From assembly GCA_902760595.1 (NCBI GenBank), contig CACWHI010000021.1:1-49938 (forward strand): a stretch of DNA of 49,938 bases, written 5' to 3'. The notes beneath the pieces were generated by a model. The model did not search any database and was not told the DNA's origin. It worked only from the letters and a program-made list of their open reading frames with translations. This DNA comes from an uncultured Eubacteriales bacterium. Lineage in GTDB: Bacteria; Bacillota; Clostridia; Christensenellales; Aristaeellaceae. Positions 26,401-33,639 of this stretch are shown here, piece by piece; within the stretch, counting starts at the first letter, position 1; each line of letters opens with the position of its first letter. A program made the translations under genes and the position numbers.

Positions 26401-27923
26401 TCCAGCAACGAGGTGCGGCTGTCATCGTCAAAGGCGATGCACCGCGCGTCCTGGGATGGGCTGCGGAAATGCGGCAGGAGACGGACGGCTTCGAGTTCCG
26501 ACGTGAACGAATCGTGCAGGAAGCTGTAAAAATGCACATCGCTGAAGAACTGCCGCGTAGACAGGTCGAGGATGATATTCCGCAAAAAGACGCGCAGCTT
26601 GTCGTCGTCGCCGATGATACCGACCGCGTTCGCCGTGCGCAGGCGGATAAACGCGGGCAGCTGGTCGATCCGCTCGTATTTATCACGCAGCTTCTGGGGC
26701 AGCGCCAGCAGCTCGTCCGAGGGCTCAAAGACCTCATGGCTTTTAATGACGACGGGCCGCTCGGAAAGGAAGCATCCGCTGCCGAGCCGCAGGTCCAGGA
26801 AATCGTCGTCAGTCATGCAGCGGTCGAACAGGTCCGCGGAAAAATCACGGATATTCTGCAGCTCCCGCTCCTCCGAGATGTAGATGCTGTTGAGGACCGC
26901 CCGCTCCTCCTCGCGGGCCTGCTGGATATTGCGTTCGTTCTCTCGGATATACTGCTTATAGCTTTCGACGCGCTGGGCTTCCTTTTTTTTCTGCTCCTTG
27001 CCGGTCTGGATGTATGTGATCACGGAGGTGACCGCGCCGATCGCCAGGGACGCGGTACTGAACAGGATCATGCTGATATCCGACGAGAAGCGGCCGCGCA
27101 GGAAGACGGTGAGCGCGATCATGGCCGCGGTCGGCATCAGGGAGATCAGCAGGTTATTTTTATCCTTCTCATGTTTGGCAGGCGGATCCATCAGCTCGAT
27201 AGGCTTGGTATCACGCTGATAGATATGCCGCGAGGTCCGATTGATACACGGATAGGTCAGGTGGCTGTTCTGCTCTTTTTCGTCGATATAGTAGAGCGTC
27301 CGGATGGACAGGCCGTCCTCGGAGGGGGCCAGCAGCTTCCCGTGCAGCCAGCAGCCGCGGAAGCCGAAGCAGGTGATGAAATCGCCATCCTTCACCTTTG
27401 CAGGCTGTGTGACGCGCCTGGTATTGATATATACGCCAAGCGGGATACCGGGCGAAGGGGTGACCGACAGCGTATCCTGGTGGCGGCTCAGCTTGAAGGC
27501 ATTGCCCGTGCAGAAGGGATGCCGGAGCATGATGTCCGCGTCCTGACCGGCGCCAGCTGAAACGGTCGTGCCTTCAGGCAGATCGATCGTGCGGTCGAAT
27601 CGGGGCACGATGTTTTCCGCCGGCGCGGTCGACAGGCTGAACAGCCGCCGGCCCTCCGCGTCCAGTACGTAATAATGCGTTTTTTCCTGAACGCTGATGG
27701 TCTCGCCGTCGGACACGACAGGACTCAAGCTGCACGCAGGCCCGGTGCTCAGGCTGTAACCTCCGGCTTTGACAGAGAAGGTGACGACATCTTTATCAGG
27801 GCAATCCGGCACGCGGATATCCGCCCCGCTGCCACCGATGGTGAACGAGGAGATGAAGGGAAACAGCTTGAATGAGACTGCCCATTGATCCCTGTGCAGA
27901 CGAATGACGAATGAGTTTGACAT
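23421..27923 (-). CDS. essC: EssC-type type VII secretion ATPase (FtsK/SpoIIIE family)
   Basis: This 1500-residue membrane ATPase is the motor of T7SSb. It has N-terminal FHA-like domains (about 1-190), two membrane segments (about 257-274 and 281-301) and a helical linker. Three FtsK/SpoIIIE modules follow. The first has Walker A GTTGSGKS (about 694-701) with Walker B VIIVDE near 805. The second has GNTQMGKT (about 1019-1026). The third is degenerate (LVGSDQKAKDR near 1300, no GK[ST]). This matches T7SSb EssC in order and length. GGAGG lies just before the chosen ATG; an open 38-codon upstream extension lacks a site and overlaps the yukD gene. The neighbours yukD, FHA and WXG100 confirm identity. 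Confidence 0.95.
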   Translation of the reverse strand: MSNSFVIRLHRDQWAVSFKLFPFISSFTIGGSGADIRVPDCPDKDVVTFSVKAGGYSLSTGPACSLSPVVSDGETISVQEKTHYYVLDAEGRRLFSLSTAPAENIVPRFDRTIDLPEGTTVSAGAGQDADIMLRHPFCTGNAFKLSRHQDTLSVTPSPGIPLGVYINTRRVTQPAKVKDGDFITCFGFRGCWLHGKLLAPSEDGLSIRTLYYIDEKEQNSHLTYPCINRTSRHIYQRDTKPIELMDPPAKHEKDKNNLLISLMPTAAMIALTVFLRGRFSSDISMILFSTASLAIGAVTSVITYIQTGKEQKKKEAQRVESYKQYIRENERNIQQAREEERAVLNSIYISEERELQNIRDFSADLFDRCMTDDDFLDLRLGSGCFLSERPVVIKSHEVFEPSDELLALPQKLRDKYERIDQLPAFIRLRTANAVGIIGDDDKLRVFLRNIILDLSTRQFFSDVHFYSFLHDSFTSELEAVRLLPHFRSPSQDARCIAFDDDSRTSLLEELYKSLSDRDSVGELPEAFPWFVVFIYADDSEIMHHPIIQYVQSAAKLKTVFIFLTMHRELLPQGCSYTVQMMSNVDMGVIRAMQTDEPDRLFSYRPIERAAMSEAAIRLSPVYSSNISLSARLTSSASLYRMLGAKKTDDFDILAAWKTANTAKTLAAPLGILENGEPLMLDLHEKAHGPHGLVAGTTGSGKSQVLISYILSVASRFSPEDVTFAIIDFKGGDIVKHLPNLPHIVGSITNLEKREIARSLKSINAEKNKRMQLFADPAINASNINEYTRAYKEGRARIPLPHLVIIVDEFAELKSQHPDFMQDLISIARVGRSLGIHLILCTQKPAGVVDGQIWSNSDFKLCLRVQTKEDSNEVLKSPLAAEIREPGRGYLQVGRTSTFALFQSGYSGVPENADQQTDTAFQISQLDMAGQRTLLYSYKPAAAVNDYTQREALLARIMDAWHRSGIAEPAQLCMPPLSPELPFEAAAEASYDVLVGRYDDPDAQTMHPLTVDIAASNTAVIGNTQMGKTNLMMAILRQLSLTMTPDDVNVYILDYNSLLLKTMEPLRIIGGVVTADEEEKLKSLLRLLREEIALRKNLFMEAGVTSYPAYRAVRGGLPVILNIIDNYSVFKELYEDRYGDELDFVLREGPSLGITVIATAQQASMLTYRKMFYFGQRIAMPLNDVSEYSSVIEGCRTEPLNTPGRVIISVDKVFYEGQVFEAFDGQTEALKAGAIKRFTEENSGKPRARMIPSVPALLTREYLRENFTFDSARPLYPYGMEYVNVSPVALYLDDAFTLSLVGSDQKAKDRFMGFFMENALAMAEQNRAELYILDDYQRRLREYRDAPSVKKYSTDPSDADAILEYFSETLASRLEAAKETEDGAAEGPVLVLVVNSSDVIKHISDSSLLMDQFNTIADNYRRMRVFFLFSCIANRPVSYSSPDLLRFLREERKALLFEELGTVKTYDIPLMVQRENARPRINNEAFLLDEDDVIRVKLVDQ

Positions 27924-27934
27924 GGGCACCTCCG

Positions 27935-28162
27935 TCAAATATAGAGAATGCTGCCCTGATGCAGGGCGTATTCGCTGACCGCGGTGCTGCCGCAGATCAT
28001 CGCGAGCGGATTCTCCGCGCGGATATAAGCGGGGCAATCCCCCGGAAGGTGCAGCCCTTCATGCAGCGCCCGGATCAGCTTTTCCGCGCTGATCTCCACG
28101 GGGATCTCAATATCCAGATCCTGTCCCGTCCCGACCCTGACGATCACCTGAATCGTTTTCAT
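27935..28162 (-). CDS. yukD: YukD/EsaB-like ubiquitin-fold protein
   Basis: This 75-residue cytoplasmic protein has the alternating beta pattern of the YukD family (IQVIVRVGTGQDLDIEIPV, then EKLIRALHEGL). YukD/EsaB is a core T7SSb protein needed for or regulating secretion. It has no C-terminal Gly-Gly, as is usual for the family. It is preceded by GAGGTAAC and lies 11 nt upstream of essC. Confidence 0.88.
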   Translation of the reverse strand: MKTIQVIVRVGTGQDLDIEIPVEISAEKLIRALHEGLHLPGDCPAYIRAENPLAMICGSTAVSEYALHQGSILYI

Positions 28163-28179
28163 AAAGCCTGTTACCTCTG

Positions 28180-28539
28180 TCAGCGGTTGATATGGTCCAC
28201 GTGAAAATTGTATATGGAGAGCGTGATCCGGTCGCCCGTCCTGATCGGATACTCTTCATGAGGGACCAGCGGGTGGCCGTTCAGGAAGGTCTTATTCAGG
28301 CTGTCCAGGTCGCTGAGATAATAAGCGCCGTTTTTCCTGGTGATACGGGCATGCTCCCGGCTGATCTCCTCAGAAAAGGCCAATATGCCGTCGCACGTTT
28401 CCGCTTTGCCGAGCGTAAAGACCGGCTTGTCGATGAGATACGCCGCGCAGACGGGCGTATTGATGCCCCACAGATACAGCTCCGGGATGAACGGTTCCAC
28501 GGCAGCGGGAGACAGGCTCGAATTCTTTTCATTGCTCAC
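28180..28539 (-). CDS. FHA domain protein
   Basis: This 119-residue protein is essentially one forkhead-associated domain, a phosphothreonine-binding fold. The family motifs are present: LGKAETCD, SREHARI (about 59-65) and DSLNKTFLNG (about 78-87). It lies between the transmembrane Ser/Thr kinase and YukD. It is therefore a likely reader of kinase phosphorylation, perhaps docking to phosphorylated kinase or EssC. Translation starts at GTG after AGGTGAT. Confidence 0.9.
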   Translation of the reverse strand: MSNEKNSSLSPAAVEPFIPELYLWGINTPVCAAYLIDKPVFTLGKAETCDGILAFSEEISREHARITRKNGAYYLSDLDSLNKTFLNGHPLVPHEEYPIRTGDRITLSIYNFHVDHINR

Positions 28540-28565
28540 GGTATCACCTCATGTATTGATCGTAT

Positions 28566-30536
28566 TCAGAAGGTCATGCTGATCGCGTCCACGGACATCC
28601 CGTCCAGATACAGCCTCAGCGAGGCTGTGCCTCCCGGCCAGCTGTTATACTTTGAGTATACCTGATCCAAGAGAGAATCCAGCGAGACTGAGAACGACTG
28701 CGTTTTTTCCGTCTGCTTCAGCTCAAGCGTATGACTGCCGGTGAACGCGGGCCCGTTTTCGGGAGTCAGCGAAAGGAGCAGCTCACATTTTCGGGCGGTG
28801 GGATTGGGCTCGAACATGATCCAGAGCACGACTCCTTTGGTCTGGGCCGCCATCGGGCCGGTCCGCAGGTCAAGCCGGTTGTCCGTCAGCAGATCAAAGT
28901 ACTCCGCGGGAACACTGTCGATACCGGCATACCTAGTCAGGTAGAACTTCTCGATCACAGACAGGTCGACCTGGCTGACGAGCGGCAGATCAGTGGTCTT
29001 CGATTCGTTCCGGGTACGGAAGGAAGATGAAACGGTCTGGCCGTCCAGCGTGAATTCCACCGTATAATCCGTGGCGGGAGTGAGTCCGGTAAGAACGACG
29101 CTTTTTCCGCCAATGTCTTCCTCACGGATGACGGCGCCGTTGTTCACGAGCCGGTACCGCACCCTGGAGGGCAGCGGCTGCTCCGGCTTTTCAGTGTTCC
29201 ATGAAACGCTCACGGAGGTCGAACCGAGGTCCTCTGTCACGATCGTGTATCCGGGGGTATGCGCCTGATTGAAAAACAGGAAAGCCAGGACGCCGGCGGC
29301 AATCACGAGCAGCGCCGCCGCAGCGATCAGCAGCGTCTTCCTCCGGGGTTTAGGAGCGGGTGTAGGCGCGTCGTCCGCGACGCTGCCTCCCTTTTCCGGT
29401 TTATCTTCAACGGCCGGAGGCGTTACCGGAGTATTCTCCGTCGTGGTGACACGGCCTACCTCGCCGTAAATACTGGAAGGAGTCCGTTTGGCGGTGCCCG
29501 TACTGTTTTCCGACTTGGGAAGCGCCGGCTCCGGGCGTTTATCCGCCGGTTTCGCGCGGCTTTCCGGTTTATATACCTCTGTGCTCAGGCCGGGGAGCGA
29601 AAGCATGGCCGCCAGCGCCTCACGCATTTCTTCGGGCTCCTGGTAGCGGGCCTCCGGGTCGAAAGCGCAGGCTTTTTTCAGTATATCGCCAAGGCGCACC
29701 AGGCTGGACGGCAGGTTATCGGGCGGCGGCAGCGGCTTGCCGCTCATGCGCGTGTCAAGGGCGATCTTTTCCTCGTCCGGGGAGACATAGACGGCATCTT
29801 TGGAAACAAAGGGATCGCGCCGGTGATTGAGGAGTTTGAACAGGACAAGCCCCAGGGAATAGATATCGGCGCGATGGTCGTATTCCGCGGAGTTGTATAC
29901 CTCCGGCGCCATGTAAGCCAGGCTGCCGACACGCTGGGAGACCACGGCGCCGGCCTGCTGCAGCTGGCGGGCAATGCCAAAGTCGCCCAGCTTGAACTTT
30001 TTGCTGTCGGTGACAAAGATATTGTCCGGCTTGATATCCCGGTGGATGATATTGTATTTGCGGCAATCGGCCAGGGCGCTGCACAGGTCGATGCCCAGCT
30101 GCAGCACATCCTGGTAGGTCATGGCATGACTGTTGATGTACTTGTTCAGCGGAGTGAGCAGCTCCATGCGGATATAAATATCATACCCTATGGCGTCCGC
30201 GCCTTCCCTGGGAATGACCTTGTAATCCTCCAGGGAAACGATATGGCTGTTGCCGCGCAGCTTGTTGAGCAGCTTGATCTCTTCGATGAAGCTGCCCTTG
30301 AGCCGCGCGTAGTACTCTCGCACGCCCGTCATGGTGCTGCCTTCCGCGAGCATCCGGCTCACCTGCGCGTCATCCTCCGGCAGGGGGATCCATTTCATGG
30401 CGGAAAGCATGCCGCTGCCATCGTTCCGGGCAATACGGAAAACGACGCCATAGCTGCCGCTCCCGATCTCATCCTCTATATGCCATTCATCACCGAAGGG
30501 AAAAAGTCTTCCTGTATCCAGTGTGTTGCGGACCAT
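28566..30536 (-). CDS. Transmembrane Ser/Thr kinase with extracellular FN3 and beta domains
   Basis: This 656-residue protein has an intact kinase domain (about 15-310): G-loop GSGSYG (25-30), Lys48, alphaC Glu85/86, HRDIKPDN (165-172), DFG (185-187) and APE (210-212). A Pro-rich linker leads to one membrane segment (about 400-422), an FN3 domain (about 430-515) and a beta-rich C-terminal domain ending LRLYLDGMSVDAISMTF. The topology, a cytosolic kinase fold, one membrane pass and an outer domain, is that of EssB. Unlike the EssB pseudokinase, all catalytic residues are kept here. It may replace or regulate EssB in this locus. GGAGC precedes ATG. Confidence 0.9.
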   Translation of the reverse strand: MVRNTLDTGRLFPFGDEWHIEDEIGSGSYGVVFRIARNDGSGMLSAMKWIPLPEDDAQVSRMLAEGSTMTGVREYYARLKGSFIEEIKLLNKLRGNSHIVSLEDYKVIPREGADAIGYDIYIRMELLTPLNKYINSHAMTYQDVLQLGIDLCSALADCRKYNIIHRDIKPDNIFVTDSKKFKLGDFGIARQLQQAGAVVSQRVGSLAYMAPEVYNSAEYDHRADIYSLGLVLFKLLNHRRDPFVSKDAVYVSPDEEKIALDTRMSGKPLPPPDNLPSSLVRLGDILKKACAFDPEARYQEPEEMREALAAMLSLPGLSTEVYKPESRAKPADKRPEPALPKSENSTGTAKRTPSSIYGEVGRVTTTENTPVTPPAVEDKPEKGGSVADDAPTPAPKPRRKTLLIAAAALLVIAAGVLAFLFFNQAHTPGYTIVTEDLGSTSVSVSWNTEKPEQPLPSRVRYRLVNNGAVIREEDIGGKSVVLTGLTPATDYTVEFTLDGQTVSSSFRTRNESKTTDLPLVSQVDLSVIEKFYLTRYAGIDSVPAEYFDLLTDNRLDLRTGPMAAQTKGVVLWIMFEPNPTARKCELLLSLTPENGPAFTGSHTLELKQTEKTQSFSVSLDSLLDQVYSKYNSWPGGTASLRLYLDGMSVDAISMTF

Positions 30537-30560
30537 GGGCTTCAGCTCCTGTACAATTGA

Positions 30561-31988
30561 TTATTTGCCGATCCTGACTGTGTTTGTACACAGATACTGA
30601 CCGTCGATATAAGCGTCGACAGACAGGCTTTCCCCCGCCCCTTCAAAGTTATCCCAAAAGCTGTCCATCACCCCGGTAACATCGGCGGGAAAATACGGGA
30701 AGGACTCATCGCCGCATTCCGCGGTAAAGGTGATATGATTGCTGTATTTGCCGTCCAGCCGCAGGACATACGTGAATTCGATGCTCTGTGGTACGCGCTC
30801 TGCACGGTAGAAGGAGGCGGATACAAAATAGCGGTCGCTGGACTGGCTGGGCTTCCTCGTCAAAGGCGCCATGCCGGATGAGAGATCCTGGTACATTCCT
30901 TCAGCCTTCGTGCTCAGCAGGTTCAGCAGCCCGACGCCTTGCAGGGAAGCGTCGTACTTCCCCAGATATACGGTGCGTATCTGATATTTGCTTTCGCTGG
31001 CCGCGGCGGCCTGCTGAGTGAAGAAGCTCCCCTGTTCACGCCTGCTGCCGCCAATGGCCAGAACAGTGACCGTATACTCGGTATTGGGGATCAGGCCTGT
31101 GATGGTGCAGGACGGTTCCGTGACTTCAAGCTTTTTATTAAGAGAAGCCATGCCAGTGGGTTCATAGCTGACCTGGAATTTTTCGATTTTCAATTCGTTT
31201 TTCCATGAAAGAGCGAGAGATGTGGCATCAGCGCTTTCCAGCCTGAGTCCCAGCGTCGCGGGATTATCCGTCGAGGTAGCCCATGTCCTGTTCTGGATGG
31301 CTTTCTCACGGCTGTCGAGATAGCTGCCCAGCTGTGTAAACAAATCAGCGGCGTCAGCATACGCTCCGGCTTTGCTGAGCAATTCCGCCGCCTTATAGTA
31401 ATTCTCGTTCGCTTTTTGCTGGGCGTCGGGGAAGTAGCCGATCAGGCTGTAAAAAAGATCTCCGGCCACCTTATAATTTCCCTGTTCCGCCTGAAAGCCT
31501 GCCTCCTGATACGCTTTTTCACGCTGAGCACTCGCGCAGACACGGATACGTTCCTGCGCGTCCCCGATGCCGTTTTGTATAGCTGATTGGTACATGGCGA
31601 TCGCGTTGTCGTACTGTTGATCCTGTTCATACTGCAGGCCGCGGGCGTAGGCGGCATAGCCGGCCGATTTGGCGAATCCGGCGATGGAGAGGACATCAAA
31701 TTCGTTGAACGCGTCGATGTACCGGCCATTAGGCAAGTAATCCTCCAGCGCCAGCAGATAGTGGTAATAGGAGTCGATCAGCTCGTAATGGGCATCCTCC
31801 TGATAGATCTCCTTGGCCATGAGATAGGCGATATCGTACGCGCCCCGGTCGAAGGCTGTCTGCATATTTTTATAGTTCTGCACGATGCTGCTGCGGCTGG
31901 TGACCGTTTCCGCGGAAGCGGGGAACATGAAAAGCAGACAGAGCATGAGCAGCAGATACAAGCGGAGGGCAGGTCGGACACGTTTCAT
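30561..31988 (-). CDS. Secreted helical-repeat FN3 protein of the T7SS operon
   Basis: This protein of about 475 residues has a signal peptide (LYLLLMLCLLFMFPASA, then ETV). TPR-like helical hairpins (about 30-240) are followed by one FN3 domain and a C-terminal beta domain ending VDAYIDGQYLCTNTVRIGK. It is more distant from the four-member chassis family but has the same layout. It lies directly upstream of the kinase gene, so it is the first secreted protein made after the WXG100 protein. No enzyme motif is visible. GAGGTGAT precedes ATG. Confidence 0.75.
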   Translation of the reverse strand: MKRVRPALRLYLLLMLCLLFMFPASAETVTSRSSIVQNYKNMQTAFDRGAYDIAYLMAKEIYQEDAHYELIDSYYHYLLALEDYLPNGRYIDAFNEFDVLSIAGFAKSAGYAAYARGLQYEQDQQYDNAIAMYQSAIQNGIGDAQERIRVCASAQREKAYQEAGFQAEQGNYKVAGDLFYSLIGYFPDAQQKANENYYKAAELLSKAGAYADAADLFTQLGSYLDSREKAIQNRTWATSTDNPATLGLRLESADATSLALSWKNELKIEKFQVSYEPTGMASLNKKLEVTEPSCTITGLIPNTEYTVTVLAIGGSRREQGSFFTQQAAAASESKYQIRTVYLGKYDASLQGVGLLNLLSTKAEGMYQDLSSGMAPLTRKPSQSSDRYFVSASFYRAERVPQSIEFTYVLRLDGKYSNHITFTAECGDESFPYFPADVTGVMDSFWDNFEGAGESLSVDAYIDGQYLCTNTVRIGK

Positions 31989-32055
31989 GATATCACCTCT
32001 CAAATCGTATATAAAAGAGATTGTTTTTCGAACGAAAGAAAGTTGATAGAAGAAA

Positions 32056-32083
32056 GGCGCTTGGCGTATAAACGCTTCGCGCC
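32056..32083 (-). terminator. Attenuator-like hairpin after the WXG100 gene
   Basis: GGCGC/GCGCC with an inner GCGT/ACGC forms a stable stem about 20 nt after the WXG100 stop codon. It is followed on the minus strand by TTTCTTCT, a weak T-run. It would allow partial read-through and give more WXG100 than downstream mRNA. The opposite strand has a better T-run (TTTTT) but no gene feeding into it. Confidence 0.55.
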
Positions 32084-32103
32084 TTTTTACGGGACTGGCT
32101 GAC

Positions 32104-32385
32104 TTAACCTCTGGCCAGGCTCTCGTCGGCCTGCTGGAGGGTATCCGCCATTTTCTTCAGGTTATTGGCCATGGTGGTCAGCAATTCGGGCACTTCCTTT
32201 TCAAGCGTGGGCTTGATGCGCTCGAAGTCCTCCACATAGCGCTTCTGCGCCTGGCCTTCCCAGTTGGAGGCGGCTGCTTTGATGTTGGCGTCGATATTCT
32301 TGGCCAGGGTGGACGCTTCCTGCGCGTTCTTGGAAAGCTTGGACGCGTAGCTTCTCAGCTCATCGGGTGACATTTTGATTGCCAT
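32104..32385 (-). CDS. WXG100 family protein (EsxA-like)
   Basis: This 93-residue helical hairpin protein has the Trp-Glu-Gly turn at 42-44 (SNWEGQ) and the expected flanking helices. WXG100 proteins are small dimeric substrates and structural partners of type VII secretion. A C-terminal YxxxD/E signal is not present. It is the first gene of the 18-kb minus-strand operon, with GAGGAGG before ATG and its own promoter at 32448-32476. Only one WXG100 gene is seen, consistent with an EsxA homodimer. Confidence 0.93.
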   Translation of the reverse strand: MAIKMSPDELRSYASKLSKNAQEASTLAKNIDANIKAAASNWEGQAQKRYVEDFERIKPTLEKEVPELLTTMANNLKKMADTLQQADESLARG

Positions 32386-32447
32386 GAATGTTTCCTCCTC
32401 AATTCAGCTTGTACGTATTCGGTCCGGTCCTCGAACCAACTGACCTG

Positions 32448-32476
32448 ATTATACACAAATTACGCTTGAAATGCAA
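32448..32476 (-). promoter_or_regulatory. Promoter of the WXG100-kinase-EssC operon
   Basis: A perfect TATAAT (minus strand, 32448-32453) lies 17 bp from a weak -35 TTGCAT (32471-32476). The -35 shares one base with the -35 of the divergent plus-strand promoter. A bound factor at 32466-32476 would affect both directions. Confidence 0.6.
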
Positions 32477-32494
32477 GTATAAATATGTTATGAT
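32466..32494 (+). promoter_or_regulatory. Promoter of the LXG effector operon
   Basis: TTGAAA (32466-32471), a 17-bp spacer and TATGAT (32489-32494) form a good promoter for the plus-strand genes. It is back-to-back with the WXG100 promoter, so machinery and effector are probably coordinately controlled. Confidence 0.7.
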
Positions 32495-32567
32495 TCATAT
32501 GGATTCCGCATACGCTGTGCAGATTATTTGTAATACATTTATTCAACCGGTTCAGGATGTGATACTT

Positions 32568-33521
32568 ATGATGAGACGGGCCTTGGGAACTTTCAGAACA
32601 TTATCAATCATACTTGCGCTGCTGATAAGCTTGTGCCCAGCGACCTCCTTAGCCGCGGCCACCAATTATGAGCAGCAGTACGAGCTTGCCGCCGGCATGC
32701 TGTATGATTTGCGGAATCATGAAACCATGACTAAAGCTCAGAACCTGTTTGCGGAGCTGGGCGCATATAAGCAGTCATCCAACTACGTTCAGTACTTGAA
32801 AGCAGTTTCAGAATTGTACGCTGGTCATCTTGATGAAGCGCGCGCTGTTTTGTATGTTTTGTCTATGCTTGATGCTTTTTCACAGGAACTGCAGACGCGC
32901 GAGCTGCCCTCGTGCCAGCAGCTGGATACTTATGGAAAGGCACGCCAGGCTGAAGAAAAAGGCGATAGGGAGACTGCCTGGAAGCTCTATCTGGAAGCAC
33001 CGGTGCTGGACGCTGTCGAGCGAATGATTCCAATGTCAGCCGCTGCCGCTTCGGAAGAAGGGCAAACAGAATCGCAACAAGATGAAGGAGAATCTTCACA
33101 GACAGCCCCTGCAGAAGAAGCTATGCCAGAAAGCCTGACATTATCAGCCGCGAATATCAGCAACGGCATCTCATTAAGCTGGAACAGCGCCGGCCATGAC
33201 GCGGAGTACAGTATCTATTGGAAACGCACGAAGAACTCAAAGGATCCCTTTACGCTTGTGGCGAAAACCAAAGAGACTTCATACCAGCACATTGGAACGC
33301 CGCATGCGAGGTTCAAGTATACATATTATGTTGCGGTCGAAACAGAAGGTTCCAGTTTGACTTCCAACCAGGTAGAAATCGTTCATTACCCAACAAGCCC
33401 CTCGCAAAAAAAGCAGACCAATACTGACCCAGGCGCTGTATGGGAACAGCCGGGCGGTACCAATCCGGAAGCCGTTTGGGAAGATAACTCATGGGACAAT
33501 GATTTCAATCTCGGATCATGA
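32568..33521 (+). CDS. Secreted helical plus FN3 protein, paralogue of the gene at 16043
   Basis: This protein of about 317 residues has a signal peptide (FRTLSIILALLISLCPATSLAAA). A TPR-like helical region homologous to the gene at 16043 follows, then a Glu/Gln/Ser-rich linker, an FN3-like domain (ISLSWNSAGHDAEYSIYWKR) and an acidic tail. The tail holds a duplicated P(G/E)AVWE motif. The open frame extends 60 codons upstream, but the promoter lies inside that extension. The ATG at 32568 fits the signal peptide, although its ribosome binding site is weak (AGGATGTG). It is the first gene of the effector operon. Confidence 0.7.
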   Translation: MMRRALGTFRTLSIILALLISLCPATSLAAATNYEQQYELAAGMLYDLRNHETMTKAQNLFAELGAYKQSSNYVQYLKAVSELYAGHLDEARAVLYVLSMLDAFSQELQTRELPSCQQLDTYGKARQAEEKGDRETAWKLYLEAPVLDAVERMIPMSAAAASEEGQTESQQDEGESSQTAPAEEAMPESLTLSAANISNGISLSWNSAGHDAEYSIYWKRTKNSKDPFTLVAKTKETSYQHIGTPHARFKYTYYVAVETEGSSLTSNQVEIVHYPTSPSQKKQTNTDPGAVWEQPGGTNPEAVWEDNSWDNDFNLGS

Positions 33522-33573
33522 GTTTCAATCATAGCACCGCTTCATTTGAGGAAATGTTGAAAGGAGATTGCGG

Positions 33574-33606
33574 ATGCGGTTTCCAAAGCGGCTTACATTC
33601 GATTGA
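33574..33606 (+). CDS. Possible 10-codon leader peptide
   Basis: A strong AAAGGAG (33560-33566) sits 7 nt before an ATG that opens a 10-codon frame (MRFPKRLTFD) ending at TGA. It lies in the 118-nt gap before the 145-residue partner gene, and a TATAAT at 33612-33617 follows it without a clear -35. It may be a translated leader or the relic of a longer gene. Confidence 0.3.
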   Translation: MRFPKRLTFD

Positions 33607-33639
33607 TTCTCTATAATCATCTGCGGGAGGAAATAAACA

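Noticed and set aside
27924..28037. N-terminal extension of EssC by 38 codons
   Set aside because: It overlaps the yukD gene and lacks a ribosome binding site, whereas GGAGG precedes the ATG at 27921-27923.
30561..31988. EssB or EsaA homologue
   Set aside because: It has a cleavable signal peptide and FN3 domain but no additional membrane segment or kinase fold. EsaA has several membrane helices.
32388..32567. 60-codon N-terminal extension of the 317-residue secreted protein
   Set aside because: The extension contains both divergent promoters and would bury the signal peptide.
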